A stretch of DNA of 21,575 bases from a virus. The first letter of the stretch is position 1. Every line of letters starts with the position of its first letter. Location of the stretch: the IMG/VR virus record IMGVR_UViG_3300048589_001605, positions 1-21,575 of that record; one strand, 5' to 3'. The notes beneath the pieces were generated by a model. It was not told where the DNA came from and ran no database searches. It saw only the letters and a list, made by a program, of their open reading frames with translations. The position numbers were made by a program, and so were the translations under genes. Below, piece after piece: positions 13,809 to 21,575 of the stretch.

Positions 13809-16800
13809 TCAGGCCGTGCGGGCGCGAGCGGCGTCCAGCAGTTGCAGCAGGCGCGCCTCGTCGCGCGCGTCAATGCTGGCGTCGACCTTGCTGCCGCCTG
13901 CGGCGAGTTCCACGCGCACGGTGCGGGCGGGTGCGCTGGCGTCGTTCAAGGATGGGCGCGGCAGGCTCGCGCCGGTGGGTTGCACCAAGCCGCCACTGGC
14001 AAATCCCTGCACGCTGGCGAGCGTGCGGCCCGCCAAGGCCTGCGCGGGCGCGGACAGGTTGTTGATGGCCTCGAAGAAGCCCGCGCCGAAACGGGCGACG
14101 GCCCCCTTGTTCACCACGTACTCGCCGGGCGTGAGCATCGCCGGAACGGTGTCGGACTTCGACAGCCCGCCGAGCCGGTAGAACTCGCCCTGGTGCTGCT
14201 CCATGTAGTCGATCAGCTCGCGCTCCAGGTCTTTGCCCCAGAGCAGTGGCTGCGCCATTGCCGAGCGCCAGGTCTGCTTGATGCGCTCGAGGTTCTGGCG
14301 TTCGTTGCCGGTGAGCTGTTTGCGGTCGATGAACTCCTCCAGCGTACGCCGATCCGCCTGCGCCTGCTGGCCGTAGTTGCGCATCGTGTCGGATTTCATA
14401 TTCAGGCTGACCGCCGCGCCGTAGTTGTATTGCAGCCAGCTCGTGTATTCGTTCATCCCCTGCAGGCCCAGCTCGATCATCTTCAGGGTCTCGAAGGCTT
14501 CGCGGTTCTTCTTGGGGGTGTCGGGCTTGGTAACGGGGCCGGTGTCCGGTGCGGGTTTTCCGCTGCTCGACATCGCACGGACACGGCCGCCCACGGCGAA
14601 CCGCGCAACGCCTGCCAGCCGCGCCAGCGCGCCGCTGCCGTACTTGCGTACCGCTGCCTTGCGGATCACGAAGGCTCCGGCCTCCAGCGTGCGCGGGACG
14701 GTGTCGTGGTGGCCGGAGCCGGGCACGGAGCCGCCCGTCATCCGGGGAAACGCCGGAGACACCGCGCCACCGTCTGCGAAACGCCTGACACCAGCACCGA
14801 CCAGACCGCCGGTGGCGTTGGTCTCCACCTTCGTCACGTAGATCGTGTGGGTGCTGGTGGTGTGCATCCCGTTGAGGCTCATCACCTCGGCCCGCGCGGC
14901 ATCCGCGTTGTGGTTGATGGCGTGGTGGGATTCGGTCTGGATACGATCCAGTGCGTTGATCATCCCTTCGACGTTGGTGATCGCCGCCTGCGCTTTCTCG
15001 GTGGCGACTTTCAGTTCGAATTGCGCGTTCTGGTCGGCGTAGGTCTTGAGCCTGTCCAGCGCCTCGCGCGCCTTGCTGACATCGGCGTCGACCGGCAGCG
15101 TCTTGCCTTCCTTGAGCAGCGCCTCGTATTCCTTGAGCTGCCTTTCAGCTTCCTGCAGGTCGGCCTGGATCTGCAGCAGGTATTCCTTCTCGGCCAGCGC
15201 CTTGTCCAGATCGGCGATGGCCTTGTCGAAGCGCGTGGTGTCGGCGTCGAGCGTGAGCTTCAGGCCGTCCTTGAGCTTGGCGGTGATGTCGTCGATCTGG
15301 CGGGTGGTTTCCGACAGCGTGCGCTGAATCTCGTCGCGCGCGCTGAGCGCCGAGCGTGCCGCCGTCTGGTGCGCCTTGGCCTCAGCATCCAGCGTCTGGT
15401 TGAGGATTTCCTCGGACTGGCGAATGCGGTCGATGGCCTCGCGCACGCCTTGCTTGCCTTGCGCGGCCTGCACATCGGCGTCCTTGGCCTTCTGCGCCAG
15501 TTCCGCGCGCAGCTGGTCGGCCTGCCGCATCAGGTCGGTGGCCTGCTGGTATTCCTGCCTGCGGTAGGCCTCGCGCGACTGCGCTTCCAACTGCGTGGCC
15601 TGCGACACCGCCTGTTCGGCCTGCTTGCGCGCTTCCTCGGCGCGCTTGGCCTCGCTGGTCTGGCTGCTGGCGACCTGCGCCGCCATGTCCATCGCCTTCT
15701 GGGCGAGCTGGCGGGCCAGCTCCAGCTCGCCGTTGGCCAGCGCGCGACGCGCCTGCTCCTGCATCTCTGCAATCTGGCGCTTGCGATCCTCGGTGGCCTC
15801 GTACTCCGATAGCCCCGCCCGCCGGATGTCGCGGATGCGCTCCTCCGTCGACATCGACAACTGGCGCTTGGCCTCCTCGATGCGCTGGACTTCGGCCAGA
15901 TGCCGGTTGGCTTCGGCGTTGAGGGCGTCGATGTGCTGGCGGTATTCGCCCAGCGCCTGCGCCAGGGTCTGGCGCTTGGTGGCGAGGATGTCGTTCTCGA
16001 CGCGCTGCACGTTGGCGGCGCGCTCGGCCTCGGTCTGACCCTGGCGGGCGGCAGCGTCCTTGCGCGCCTGCGTTTCCTGGTCGATCAGTTGCAGGGTGTC
16101 GGTGGTGGCCTGACGGCGCAGCGTGGCCTGCTGCGTCAGCGCCTCGGTGAGCAACTGCGTGGACTTGGTGATCTTGGCGGTTTCGGACTGCTGGGTGCGT
16201 TCCAGTTCTGCCTTTTCCTGTTCGTAGCGGGCCTTGACCGCCGTGATCTGCGTTTGCAGATTGGCTTCGACGATGGCGGTGAAGCCCTTGTAGGCCTCGG
16301 CCATCTTGGCGGTGGCGTCGTTGACCACGCCTTGCGCCTTGCCGACCGCCTGCTCGACCTCGCCCAGACGCCCCTTCAGCTTCTCCAGCGCGGCATGAAC
16401 CGCCTCGATGCCGCGCCCGACCGCTTCCTGCGTGCCTTGCCGCACAGCTTCGAGCCGCTTGGCGATTTCCTCGGCGGCGGTCGCGGCGGTGTTCATCGCG
16501 CCCTTGGCCGCGTTCGCACCTTCGCTAGCGTCGGCGTACATCTCGGCAAAGATGCGGTTCATCTCCGTCAGGCGTTCGGCGTGGCGCTTGGTGGCTTCGG
16601 CGATGGTGTCGGAGGTGAAGATGGCAGCGAACACCTCCCAGCGGAAGCGCAGGTGCTCGATGCCGGTCATCAGCACCTGCACCATGAAGATGCCCGCCTT
16701 GCGGACGATCTCGAACTTCTCCGAGAGCCACGTGCCGATCTCCCAGCCGATGATGGCCGCGCCGAGCACGCCGAAGGCCACGCGCAGCTTGCCGACGGTG

Positions 16801-17855
16801 GCGATGGCGTTCGACAGCGACAGGTTCGCCGTCGCCCACGCTGCCGCCGTGGTGCTGGCCGCCGTCACCGCCGCCGCGCCCGCCGTCTGCCACGCGATGA
16901 TCAGCGCCGGGATCAGCCGGTAGATCAGCACCGCAAGGCCGACCTCGGCGATGCGCTGGAGCCACTTCATCACCGTGTCGAGGTTTTCCGACAACCACGT
17001 CAGGGCCTCGGCGAGCTTCTTGGTAAAACCGGTCGATTCGTCCAGCTTGCTGATCCACTGGCCGAAGGCGTTGGACAGGCGCGTGAAGGCCTGACTGACC
17101 GTCATCGGCAACTGCGCGTACTCGGCGGCCAGCTTGTCGCGCTGCGAACTCAGCGCATTGACCACCACGTCGGCGGTCAGCCGTCCTTCCTCGGCCAGCT
17201 TGCGCAAGCGCCCGATGGGCACGTTCAGGCCATCGGCCAGCGCCTTGGCCAGACGCGGGCTGTTCTCGACGACCGAGTTGAATTCCTCGCCGCGCAGCAC
17301 GCCCGAGGCCAGCGCCTGCCCGAGCTGCAACAGCGCCGACTGCGCCTCGGTGGCCGATGCGCCGGAGATGCGCAGGGCCTGCGAGATGCTCTCGGTGAGA
17401 GACAGCGCGTCCTGCTGCTCGCCGCCCAGCATCCGCACCGCCTGCTGGAGCTTGCCGTAGAGCGTCGCGGTTTCCTGGATCGGCACGCCGATGCGCTGGG
17501 CGATGGCGAACAGTTCCTTCTGCGCGACCGTGTACTCGCGGCTGCCTGCGGTAGCGAGCTTCAGGCGCGCGGACATCATGTTCCACGCATCGGCGATCTG
17601 GACGATCTCCTGCAGCTTGCCGCTGGCCCAGTTGATGGTCAGGAACGCCAGCAACTGGGTCTTGGCCTTGGCGACCTGATCGCCAAAGGCGTTCATCCCG
17701 GCCTTGACCTCGGCGATCCCGGCAGCCGCCTTGTCGCTGGCGGTCTTGGCGCTGGCACCGAAGCCACCGAGGCTGCGCTCGGCACTGTTGATGGCGCGCT
17801 TGAGCCCCTCGTCCGCGCCTTCCAGCGCAACGAGGACAGAAATACGGTTCGCCAC
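13809..17855 (-). CDS. Tail tape measure protein
   Basis: A 1348-residue protein that sets tail length and is ejected with the DNA. Residues about 80-275 match the tape-measure N-terminal domain (EIVQIADAWNMMSARLKLAT, then ASGVLRGEEFNSVVENSPRL). Hydrophobic segments lie at about 304-333, 357-375 and 388-398. Residues about 450-990 are a long Ala/Glu/Gln/Arg-rich coiled coil. Two copies of a D-T-V-P...G...V-x-K-x-A-V motif occur at 1051-1069 and 1235-1253, a typical tape-measure C-terminal feature. The start is GTG with AGGTGG 6 nt upstream, and it begins 1 bp after the DUF6441 stop. It is the longest gene in the window, as expected. Confidence 0.95.
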   Translation of the reverse strand: MANRISVLVALEGADEGLKRAINSAERSLGGFGASAKTASDKAAAGIAEVKAGMNAFGDQVAKAKTQLLAFLTINWASGKLQEIVQIADAWNMMSARLKLATAGSREYTVAQKELFAIAQRIGVPIQETATLYGKLQQAVRMLGGEQQDALSLTESISQALRISGASATEAQSALLQLGQALASGVLRGEEFNSVVENSPRLAKALADGLNVPIGRLRKLAEEGRLTADVVVNALSSQRDKLAAEYAQLPMTVSQAFTRLSNAFGQWISKLDESTGFTKKLAEALTWLSENLDTVMKWLQRIAEVGLAVLIYRLIPALIIAWQTAGAAAVTAASTTAAAWATANLSLSNAIATVGKLRVAFGVLGAAIIGWEIGTWLSEKFEIVRKAGIFMVQVLMTGIEHLRFRWEVFAAIFTSDTIAEATKRHAERLTEMNRIFAEMYADASEGANAAKGAMNTAATAAEEIAKRLEAVRQGTQEAVGRGIEAVHAALEKLKGRLGEVEQAVGKAQGVVNDATAKMAEAYKGFTAIVEANLQTQITAVKARYEQEKAELERTQQSETAKITKSTQLLTEALTQQATLRRQATTDTLQLIDQETQARKDAAARQGQTEAERAANVQRVENDILATKRQTLAQALGEYRQHIDALNAEANRHLAEVQRIEEAKRQLSMSTEERIRDIRRAGLSEYEATEDRKRQIAEMQEQARRALANGELELARQLAQKAMDMAAQVASSQTSEAKRAEEARKQAEQAVSQATQLEAQSREAYRRQEYQQATDLMRQADQLRAELAQKAKDADVQAAQGKQGVREAIDRIRQSEEILNQTLDAEAKAHQTAARSALSARDEIQRTLSETTRQIDDITAKLKDGLKLTLDADTTRFDKAIADLDKALAEKEYLLQIQADLQEAERQLKEYEALLKEGKTLPVDADVSKAREALDRLKTYADQNAQFELKVATEKAQAAITNVEGMINALDRIQTESHHAINHNADAARAEVMSLNGMHTTSTHTIYVTKVETNATGGLVGAGVRRFADGGAVSPAFPRMTGGSVPGSGHHDTVPRTLEAGAFVIRKAAVRKYGSGALARLAGVARFAVGGRVRAMSSSGKPAPDTGPVTKPDTPKKNREAFETLKMIELGLQGMNEYTSWLQYNYGAAVSLNMKSDTMRNYGQQAQADRRTLEEFIDRKQLTGNERQNLERIKQTWRSAMAQPLLWGKDLERELIDYMEQHQGEFYRLGGLSKSDTVPAMLTPGEYVVNKGAVARFGAGFFEAINNLSAPAQALAGRTLASVQGFASGGLVQPTGASLPRPSLNDASAPARTVRVELAAGGSKVDASIDARDEARLLQLLDAARARTA

Positions 17856-17856
17856 G

Positions 17857-18501
17857 TCAGTCCACCTGCCGCAACTGCTTTTCGATGGCCACCGACAGGC
17901 GCGGGATACGACCGGCGACCATGCGCTCGACGTTCAGCCGCTTCTTGAGCTGCACGCGCGGCACCAGCACGGCGATGGGCACGTCCGCGCCGCGCTTCAA
18001 CTTCTTGATGCCTTCGGCCTTGCGGTAGCGGCGCTTGAAGCCCGACAGTGGCCGGTCGTGTTCCTTGATGTTCTCGGCCATCAGCACGAGGTTCCCCTTG
18101 GCGTTCTTGATGAAGTAGGCGTTGCCGCCGCGCATCAACTCGGCGATTTGCGCCTTGAAGCGTTTGCGGCCCACGCGCCCGTGCAGCGGGATCAGCATCC
18201 GGCCACCGATCACGCCGCCACGCTCGTGGATGCCCGACCACGGAATGCGCGAGCCGACGTAGAGCGCAGGCAGTCGGTTCTTGTCCTTGTCGAGCACCTT
18301 GGCGGTGAAGCCCTTGACGAAGGACTTCTTGACCACGGTCATCTGGCCCGCGACGTGGCTGCGCACGTCCTGCTTCAGATCGGCGGCCTCGGACGCGATG
18401 CCGCGCGCGACCGCCTTCTTGACCTTGTCGCGGAACTCGCCGCCCCAGCGGCGCAACTGCGCCTGCGCGGCCTTGCTATCGATGCGGATCGATATGCGCA
18501 C
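17857..18501 (-). CDS. DUF6441-like minor tail protein
   Basis: A 214-residue basic protein. The N-terminus (MRISIRIDSKAAQAQLRRWGGEFRDKVKKAVARGIASEAADLKQDVRSHV) has the strand-helix start of HK97 gp10-like and DUF6441 proteins, and the middle carries HERGGVIGGRMLIPLHGR. It lies between the tail chaperone and the tape measure gene, where minor tail proteins of this type occur in related prophages. The start is GTG and overlaps the end of the chaperone GT frame by 26 bp. I am fairly sure of the family and less sure of its place in the virion. Confidence 0.7.
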   Translation of the reverse strand: MRISIRIDSKAAQAQLRRWGGEFRDKVKKAVARGIASEAADLKQDVRSHVAGQMTVVKKSFVKGFTAKVLDKDKNRLPALYVGSRIPWSGIHERGGVIGGRMLIPLHGRVGRKRFKAQIAELMRGGNAYFIKNAKGNLVLMAENIKEHDRPLSGFKRRYRKAEGIKKLKRGADVPIAVLVPRVQLKKRLNVERMVAGRIPRLSVAIEKQLRQVD

Positions 18502-19068
18502 GGTCTTGCAACCTGTCGAGGGTCTGGTCGAGATGACGCGATTCGCCGCGCGCGCCGATGGCGATCAGCGACAGCAGGTTCGCGTCGCGTGCCGCGTCGG
18601 CGCGCACGGTGGCGGCGCTGAAGCCACGCACCTGCGCCAAGGTGTAGTCGAGGATGTCCGGCAGGCGGTGGCCGTGCGCGATCAAGTGCTGGACGGCGTC
18701 GAACCAGCCGCCACCGTGCTCGCCTGCGTGATCAGTCCGTCGAGCCTTGGCATCACCGTCCGGGTAAAAAAATCCGCGTTCACCTCGATCACCTTGGCCG
18801 CCAGTAGGATGGCCTCGTCGGCGGCCAGCTCATCGACCCACTCACGCGGTTTGCCGACGGCAATCGACACCGCCGTCAGCAGATCGTCTCCGCGTTCGCC
18901 GAACAGCGTGAGCCAGTCGATGCCGTCGCCACCGAGGTGCTGCATCACCGGCGTGATCGCACGCAGGAAGGCGGGCATCTGCCCGACCTTCAGCGGCTTG
19001 ATGGCCAGCGGCTCGCCGTCGATGACCAGTTCCACCGCCTGCGGGATGAGGGCTTCCAGATCGCTCAT
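18476..19068 (-). CDS. Tail assembly chaperone, frameshifted GT-type product
   Basis: The first 101 residues are shared with the short chaperone; a -1 shift at the T7 tract (18766-18772) then leads into a frame that stays open for 96 codons to a stop at 18476, giving about 197 residues. The new frame reads YPDGDAKARRTDHAG, then GGGWFDAVQHLIAHGHRLPDILDY. The WFDAV...HRLPDILDYTLAQV segment is what T-domain chaperone extensions look like, and much of it lies before the only possible separate start (TTG at 18685). This matches lambda gpG/gpGT, where the minor long form binds the tail tube and tape measure. The fusion rests on the open frame and slippery site; it has not been tested. Confidence 0.82.
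18682..19068 (-). CDS. Tail assembly chaperone, unshifted G-type product
   Basis: A 128-residue protein opening MSDLEALIPQAVELVIDGEP, then LKVGQMPAFLRAITPVMQHL, typical of phage tail chaperones that bind the tape measure before tail assembly. I chose the ATG at 19068, with GGTGA 5 nt upstream. An ATG at 19080, which overlaps the tail tube stop as TGATG, and a GTG at 19083 are alternatives that add 4-5 residues. It contains the FF pair (residues 100-101) encoded by the slippery T7 tract. As in lambda it should be the major form, with the GT form made in small amounts. Confidence 0.85.
   Translation of the reverse strand: MSDLEALIPQAVELVIDGEPLAIKPLKVGQMPAFLRAITPVMQHLGGDGIDWLTLFGERGDDLLTAVSIAVGKPREWVDELAADEAILLAAKVIEVNADFFTRTVMPRLDGLITQASTVAAGSTPSST
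18766..18772 (-). promoter_or_regulatory. Programmed -1 ribosomal frameshift site, T_TTT_TTT
   Basis: In the chaperone frame the codons are GAT TTT TTT ACC, so the heptamer T_TTT_TTT stands in register for tandem -1 slippage. The -1 frame resumes as TAC CCG GAC and is open for 96 codons. A downstream stimulatory structure was not worked out. Confidence 0.8.
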
Positions 19069-19079
19069 GGCAGTCACCA

Positions 19080-19841
19080 TCACAGTTGCACGATGCGGCC
19101 GAACTGGCCGAGCACCGCGTCATAGGGTTTGGTGGTGTCGGCCAGCAGCGAGCCTTCCAGCTCGAACTTGTTGTACTCGTCCGAGATGAAGGAGATTTCC
19201 TTCAGCGGATCGAAGGCCACGCGGTACAGCTCGACCAGCACCTTGGCGTTGCCCTGCGCGGTGTTGATGCCTTCCAGCCGCAGATAGCGCTCGGGCACCG
19301 ACTGCGTGAAGATGCCGATCTCGGTGGCCGCACCAAAGGTGTAGGCCGCCTTGAACGGCGCGGTGAAGCCGGTGGTATCCAGAAACTGGAGGGCACCGAA
19401 GTCGGTGTCCACGGTGTAGTGGGTGCCCGCCACCAGCGTCGCGGGCGTGCCCGCCGAATCCGTGACCACCACCGCCGACACCTTCGGGTGCGCGAAGAAG
19501 TAGCGGTCGCCGATGACCGGCCCGATCAAGCCATTACCGCCAATGGTCTCGGCGGTCACCGAGCCGGTCGTGCCGGTGATGTGGTTGCCGTAGAGCGCCA
19601 GCGCAAGGTTCTCCTTGGTGAACTCCTCGATGGTGAGGTTCACCGTGGCCGACTTCTGCTTGACCATCCGGTGATCCAGCGAACGCTGGCCGGTCTGGCT
19701 CTCGTAATGCTCCAGCACATCGGTCTTGAGCGAGAGCTTCAGCTCGGCGACGTTGCCGGGCGAGCGCACTTCGATGGGAAGGCCGTCGGTATCGCGCTTG
19801 CCGAGGAAGACGCGGCCCTGAAAGCTGGCGTAGGTGCTCAT
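19080..19841 (-). CDS. Major tail tube protein
   Basis: A 253-residue protein that should polymerise into the tail tube around the tape measure. It starts MSTYASFQGRVFLGKRD and has a core of alternating beta strands (VAELKLSLKTDVLEHYES, then TVNLTIEEFTKENLALALYG) and a C-terminal ISFISDEYNKFELEGSLLAD, characteristic of phage tail tube proteins. A middle segment (GTHYTVDTDFGALQFLD) looks like a surface insertion. It lies just before the chaperone gene, as in lambda V-G-T order. The ATG overlaps the previous stop as ATGA; upstream open frame is shadow. Confidence 0.88.
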   Translation of the reverse strand: MSTYASFQGRVFLGKRDTDGLPIEVRSPGNVAELKLSLKTDVLEHYESQTGQRSLDHRMVKQKSATVNLTIEEFTKENLALALYGNHITGTTGSVTAETIGGNGLIGPVIGDRYFFAHPKVSAVVVTDSAGTPATLVAGTHYTVDTDFGALQFLDTTGFTAPFKAAYTFGAATEIGIFTQSVPERYLRLEGINTAQGNAKVLVELYRVAFDPLKEISFISDEYNKFELEGSLLADTTKPYDAVLGQFGRIVQL

Positions 19842-20068
19842 GATTTGGATTCCTTGCGTTGGGTGGTGATGGATCGGGTGGGTTCGACGGGCGCGCCGTC
19901 GCCTTCCGGCTGCGGTACAGGTGCGGGCTGGCGGTCGTGGCGCGCGATGCCGTTGGCGACGAGCCAGTCGGCGGTGCCGCGTTCCACATCGAGCCGTTCG
20001 CCCGCTGCGTGGGGTTTGCCCGCATGGGTGTGCGGGCGGGTCAAGACGATGGAGGTCATGGGTGTCAT
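19838..20068 (-). CDS. DUF7210-like small phage protein
   Basis: A 76-residue protein with the pattern SIVLTRPHTHAGKPHAAGERLDVERGTADWLVANGIA, matching small DUF7210-type phage proteins, followed by a Pro-rich tail. Function unknown. The ATG at 20068 overlaps the previous stop as ATGA; an internal ATG at 20059 is a second candidate. It lies between the tail terminator and tail tube genes. Confidence 0.75.
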   Translation of the reverse strand: MTPMTSIVLTRPHTHAGKPHAAGERLDVERGTADWLVANGIARHDRQPAPVPQPEGDGAPVEPTRSITTQRKESKS

Positions 20069-20511
20069 CCGTTGGTTGAAAGATCGGTGTCGAGCGTGCG
20101 ATAGGTGATCGCGTAGCGCGCCGGGATCGATGCCGCGACCGCGTCGGCGTCCTCGACATCCCATTCGCAGTCCTGCTCGCGGATGCCGAGGCACAGGCCG
20201 CCCAGATTCCGGTCGACCAGCAGCGCGGCGTGGGCGGCGGTGAGCAACCGGTCGGCTTCGGTTTCCGGAATCGCGGGCGGCACAGCACGGGCCAGCGCAA
20301 CGAGGCGCACGGTCAGTTCGCGCGTGACGCGGTCGTTGGCGCGTTCGGTGATCTGCTCGGATTCGGGGAACACCACCAGCGCCGGGGATTGCTCCCGGCT
20401 GATGGCCACCGTGGGCGAGCGGTGCACCGTGGCCCCGAGCGATTCCACCGGCGAACGGACAGCGTCGAGCACCGCGAGCAGAATCCGCTCGCGGATCGAG
20501 TTGCCAGCCAT
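20065..20511 (-). CDS. Likely tail terminator (lambda gpU-like) protein
   Basis: A 148-residue protein with an N-terminal helix (NSIRERILLAVLDAVRSPV), central strands (ELTVRLVALARAV) and the C-terminal ARYAITYRTLDTDLS that commonly ends terminator-type proteins whose strands pair around a ring. It is placed between the head-tail connector and tail tube genes, the position of lambda U. Sequence similarity in this family is weak, so the call leans on synteny. It starts with ATG 3 bp after the connector stop. Confidence 0.6.
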   Translation of the reverse strand: MAGNSIRERILLAVLDAVRSPVESLGATVHRSPTVAISREQSPALVVFPESEQITERANDRVTRELTVRLVALARAVPPAIPETEADRLLTAAHAALLVDRNLGGLCLGIREQDCEWDVEDADAVAASIPARYAITYRTLDTDLSTNG

Positions 20512-20514
20512 CGG

Positions 20515-20817
20515 TCAAAGCCTCGTGAGCTTGGCGCGCATCTCCGAGCCGTCGCCAACGGCCCGGACATCGCGCACCTGATAGCTCACGCCGTCGATCA
20601 CCACGGTGTCGCGCGCGGCGAGGCCCACAAACACCGACGACGGATAGGTGATCGCGTAGTCGGTGTTCAAGGCCAGACCGTCGAGCACGGTGTCATCCGG
20701 CGCGGAGAAGCCGACCTGCTGCGTTCTGGCGGGCCCGCCGCCCGCAGGCTGCCAGCAGCAGCGCACCGTCAGGCCCGCATTGGCGGCGGACTGGTACAGA
20801 CGCTCGATCAGGGCCAT
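20515..20817 (-). CDS. Head-tail connector/joining protein
   Basis: A 100-residue protein: N-terminal helix MALIERLYQSAANAGLTV followed by a small beta barrel (DYAITYPSSVFVGLAARDTVVIDGVSYQVRDVRAVGDG). The DTVVIDGVSYQVRDV block is typical of small head-tail stopper or joining proteins (lambda FII type). It follows the capsid gene with a TGATG overlap. The family is hard to assign by eye; synteny supports the role. Confidence 0.6.
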   Translation of the reverse strand: MALIERLYQSAANAGLTVRCCWQPAGGGPARTQQVGFSAPDDTVLDGLALNTDYAITYPSSVFVGLAARDTVVIDGVSYQVRDVRAVGDGSEMRAKLTRL

Positions 20818-21575
20818 CACGCCACCGACAGCTTCACCAGCACGCCTGGACGATGGCACATCGGCAGCGGATTGGATTGCGAGTGCAGATCGGTGCCCCG
20901 TTCGAACTTGCGCGGCTCCTGCTTGGCGTACAGCGGCTGACCGACCGTGTTGACGGTTTCGTTGAAATCTGCCGGTGCGAAGTAGGTGCCGAAGGTATCG
21001 ATGGTGCCTACCGGGAAGGCATGCGCTTCACCAGCGGCGATGAAGCGGCGCACATTCCCGCTGGCATCGGACGCCTTGCCCCGGTACTCCTCGAAGGTGA
21101 TGCCGCCAAAGGTGAAGCCTTTGCGGACATCGTTGATGAGGATCGAACCGTTTTGCCAATTGACGAAGGCGTCCTTGACGTTCTTGTGTCCCGTCAGCGC
21201 GGCGAAGAACTCCTGCGAGCACAGCACGTGAACGCCGGTGGAGAACTCACCGCTGAGAGCTTCGTCGATGGCCGCCAGCGTCTCCATACACTTGGCCTTG
21301 ACGTTGGTGCCGTCCGTGCCGAGTGCGTAGGAGATCGTCGTCTGCGGAATGTTGAACTCTGCGAACAGGTTGTAGAGCGTCGAACCATCGGCGTCGAGGA
21401 TCACGCCTTTGAGCGCGCCCATCCGCAGGTGTTCCAGCGTGATGGCGTGCTTGTTGCGCATCGTCTCCAGATGGCGCACGACGACCGCCGCGACGGATTC
21501 GGATTCGGTTTCCGATCCGAAGGCCCGGATACCTTGCACTTCTTCGGGAAGCACCACATCGTCGTGCGGAATGTG
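20817..21575 (-). CDS. Major capsid protein, lambda gpE-like, 5' end outside window
   Basis: The frame stays open to the right edge, giving 252 C-terminal residues; family proteins are about 340 long, so roughly a quarter is missing. Visible blocks include HIPHDDVVLPEEVQGIRAFG at the start of the fragment, NWQNGSILINDVRKGFTFGG in the middle, and FAPADFNETVNTVGQPLYAK and FERGTDLHSQSNPLPMCHRP near the end, all characteristic of gpE-type capsid proteins. The product forms the icosahedral shell. A GTG at 21557 lies inside the conserved region and is not the true start. Confidence 0.9.
   Translation of the reverse strand, partial: HIPHDDVVLPEEVQGIRAFGSETESESVAAVVVRHLETMRNKHAITLEHLRMGALKGVILDADGSTLYNLFAEFNIPQTTISYALGTDGTNVKAKCMETLAAIDEALSGEFSTGVHVLCSQEFFAALTGHKNVKDAFVNWQNGSILINDVRKGFTFGGITFEEYRGKASDASGNVRRFIAAGEAHAFPVGTIDTFGTYFAPADFNETVNTVGQPLYAKQEPRKFERGTDLHSQSNPLPMCHRPGVLVKLSVA

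Noticed and set aside
13695-17948. Long plus-strand frames opposite the tape measure gene
   Set aside because: Antisense shadows of the tape measure gene; low-complexity products with no recognisable family and against operon direction.
18476-18685. A separate 69-residue gene starting at TTG
   Set aside because: The conserved-looking part extends upstream of the TTG, and an in-register slippery site feeds the same frame, so a frameshift product is the better reading.
1-21575. CRISPR array, rRNA or tRNA genes
   Set aside because: No regularly spaced direct DNA repeats and no recognisable RNA gene; the repeats seen are protein-level and lie inside tail genes.

Overview
This window reads as the late (structural and lysis) half of a lambda-like siphophage, almost certainly an integrated prophage, in a GC-rich proteobacterium. 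Base composition and the mix of phage families (lambda gpE-type capsid, DUF7210, DUF6441, DUF6127, DUF7940 holin) point to a beta- or gammaproteobacterial host such as Burkholderiales, Pseudomonas or Xanthomonadales; the sequence alone does not settle which. Nearly all genes lie on the minus strand, so the phage operon is read from the right edge to the left.

Right to left: the 3' part of a gpE-like major capsid gene (cut by the window edge), a head-tail connector, a likely tail terminator, a DUF7210 protein, the tail tube protein, a tail assembly chaperone with a -1 programmed frameshift site (G and GT products), a DUF6441 protein, a 1348-residue tape measure protein, a small protein of unknown role, a 1206-residue tail protein built of repeated modules, and a 423-residue tail protein. 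An IS630-family element (1125 bp, TA duplicated) then interrupts the operon. Beyond it come a lectin-like tail protein, a 129-residue protein, a 642-residue tail hub-like protein with two repeat arrays, and a 73-residue protein. After a terminator-like hairpin comes the lysis cassette: DUF6127 membrane protein, holin, SAR-type GH24 endolysin, and the Rz/Rz1 spanin pair with Rz1 embedded in Rz.

At the left edge sits an accessory block outside the structural programme: an XRE-type regulator followed by a three-Cys-motif Gp37/Gp68 (DUF5131) protein on the minus strand, meeting convergently a TcmP (three-Cys-motif partner) gene on the plus strand that looks lower in GC. Its role is unknown.

Many genes overlap as ATGA, GTGA or TGATG, so translational coupling is the rule. 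The most informative points are the IS630 copy sitting exactly between the Shine-Dalgarno sequence and the start codon of a tail gene, the chaperone frameshift site, a shifted poly-A tract in the transposase, the repeat architecture of two tail proteins, and the TcmP/three-Cys pair. I see no tRNA, rRNA, CRISPR array, integrase or attachment site here.
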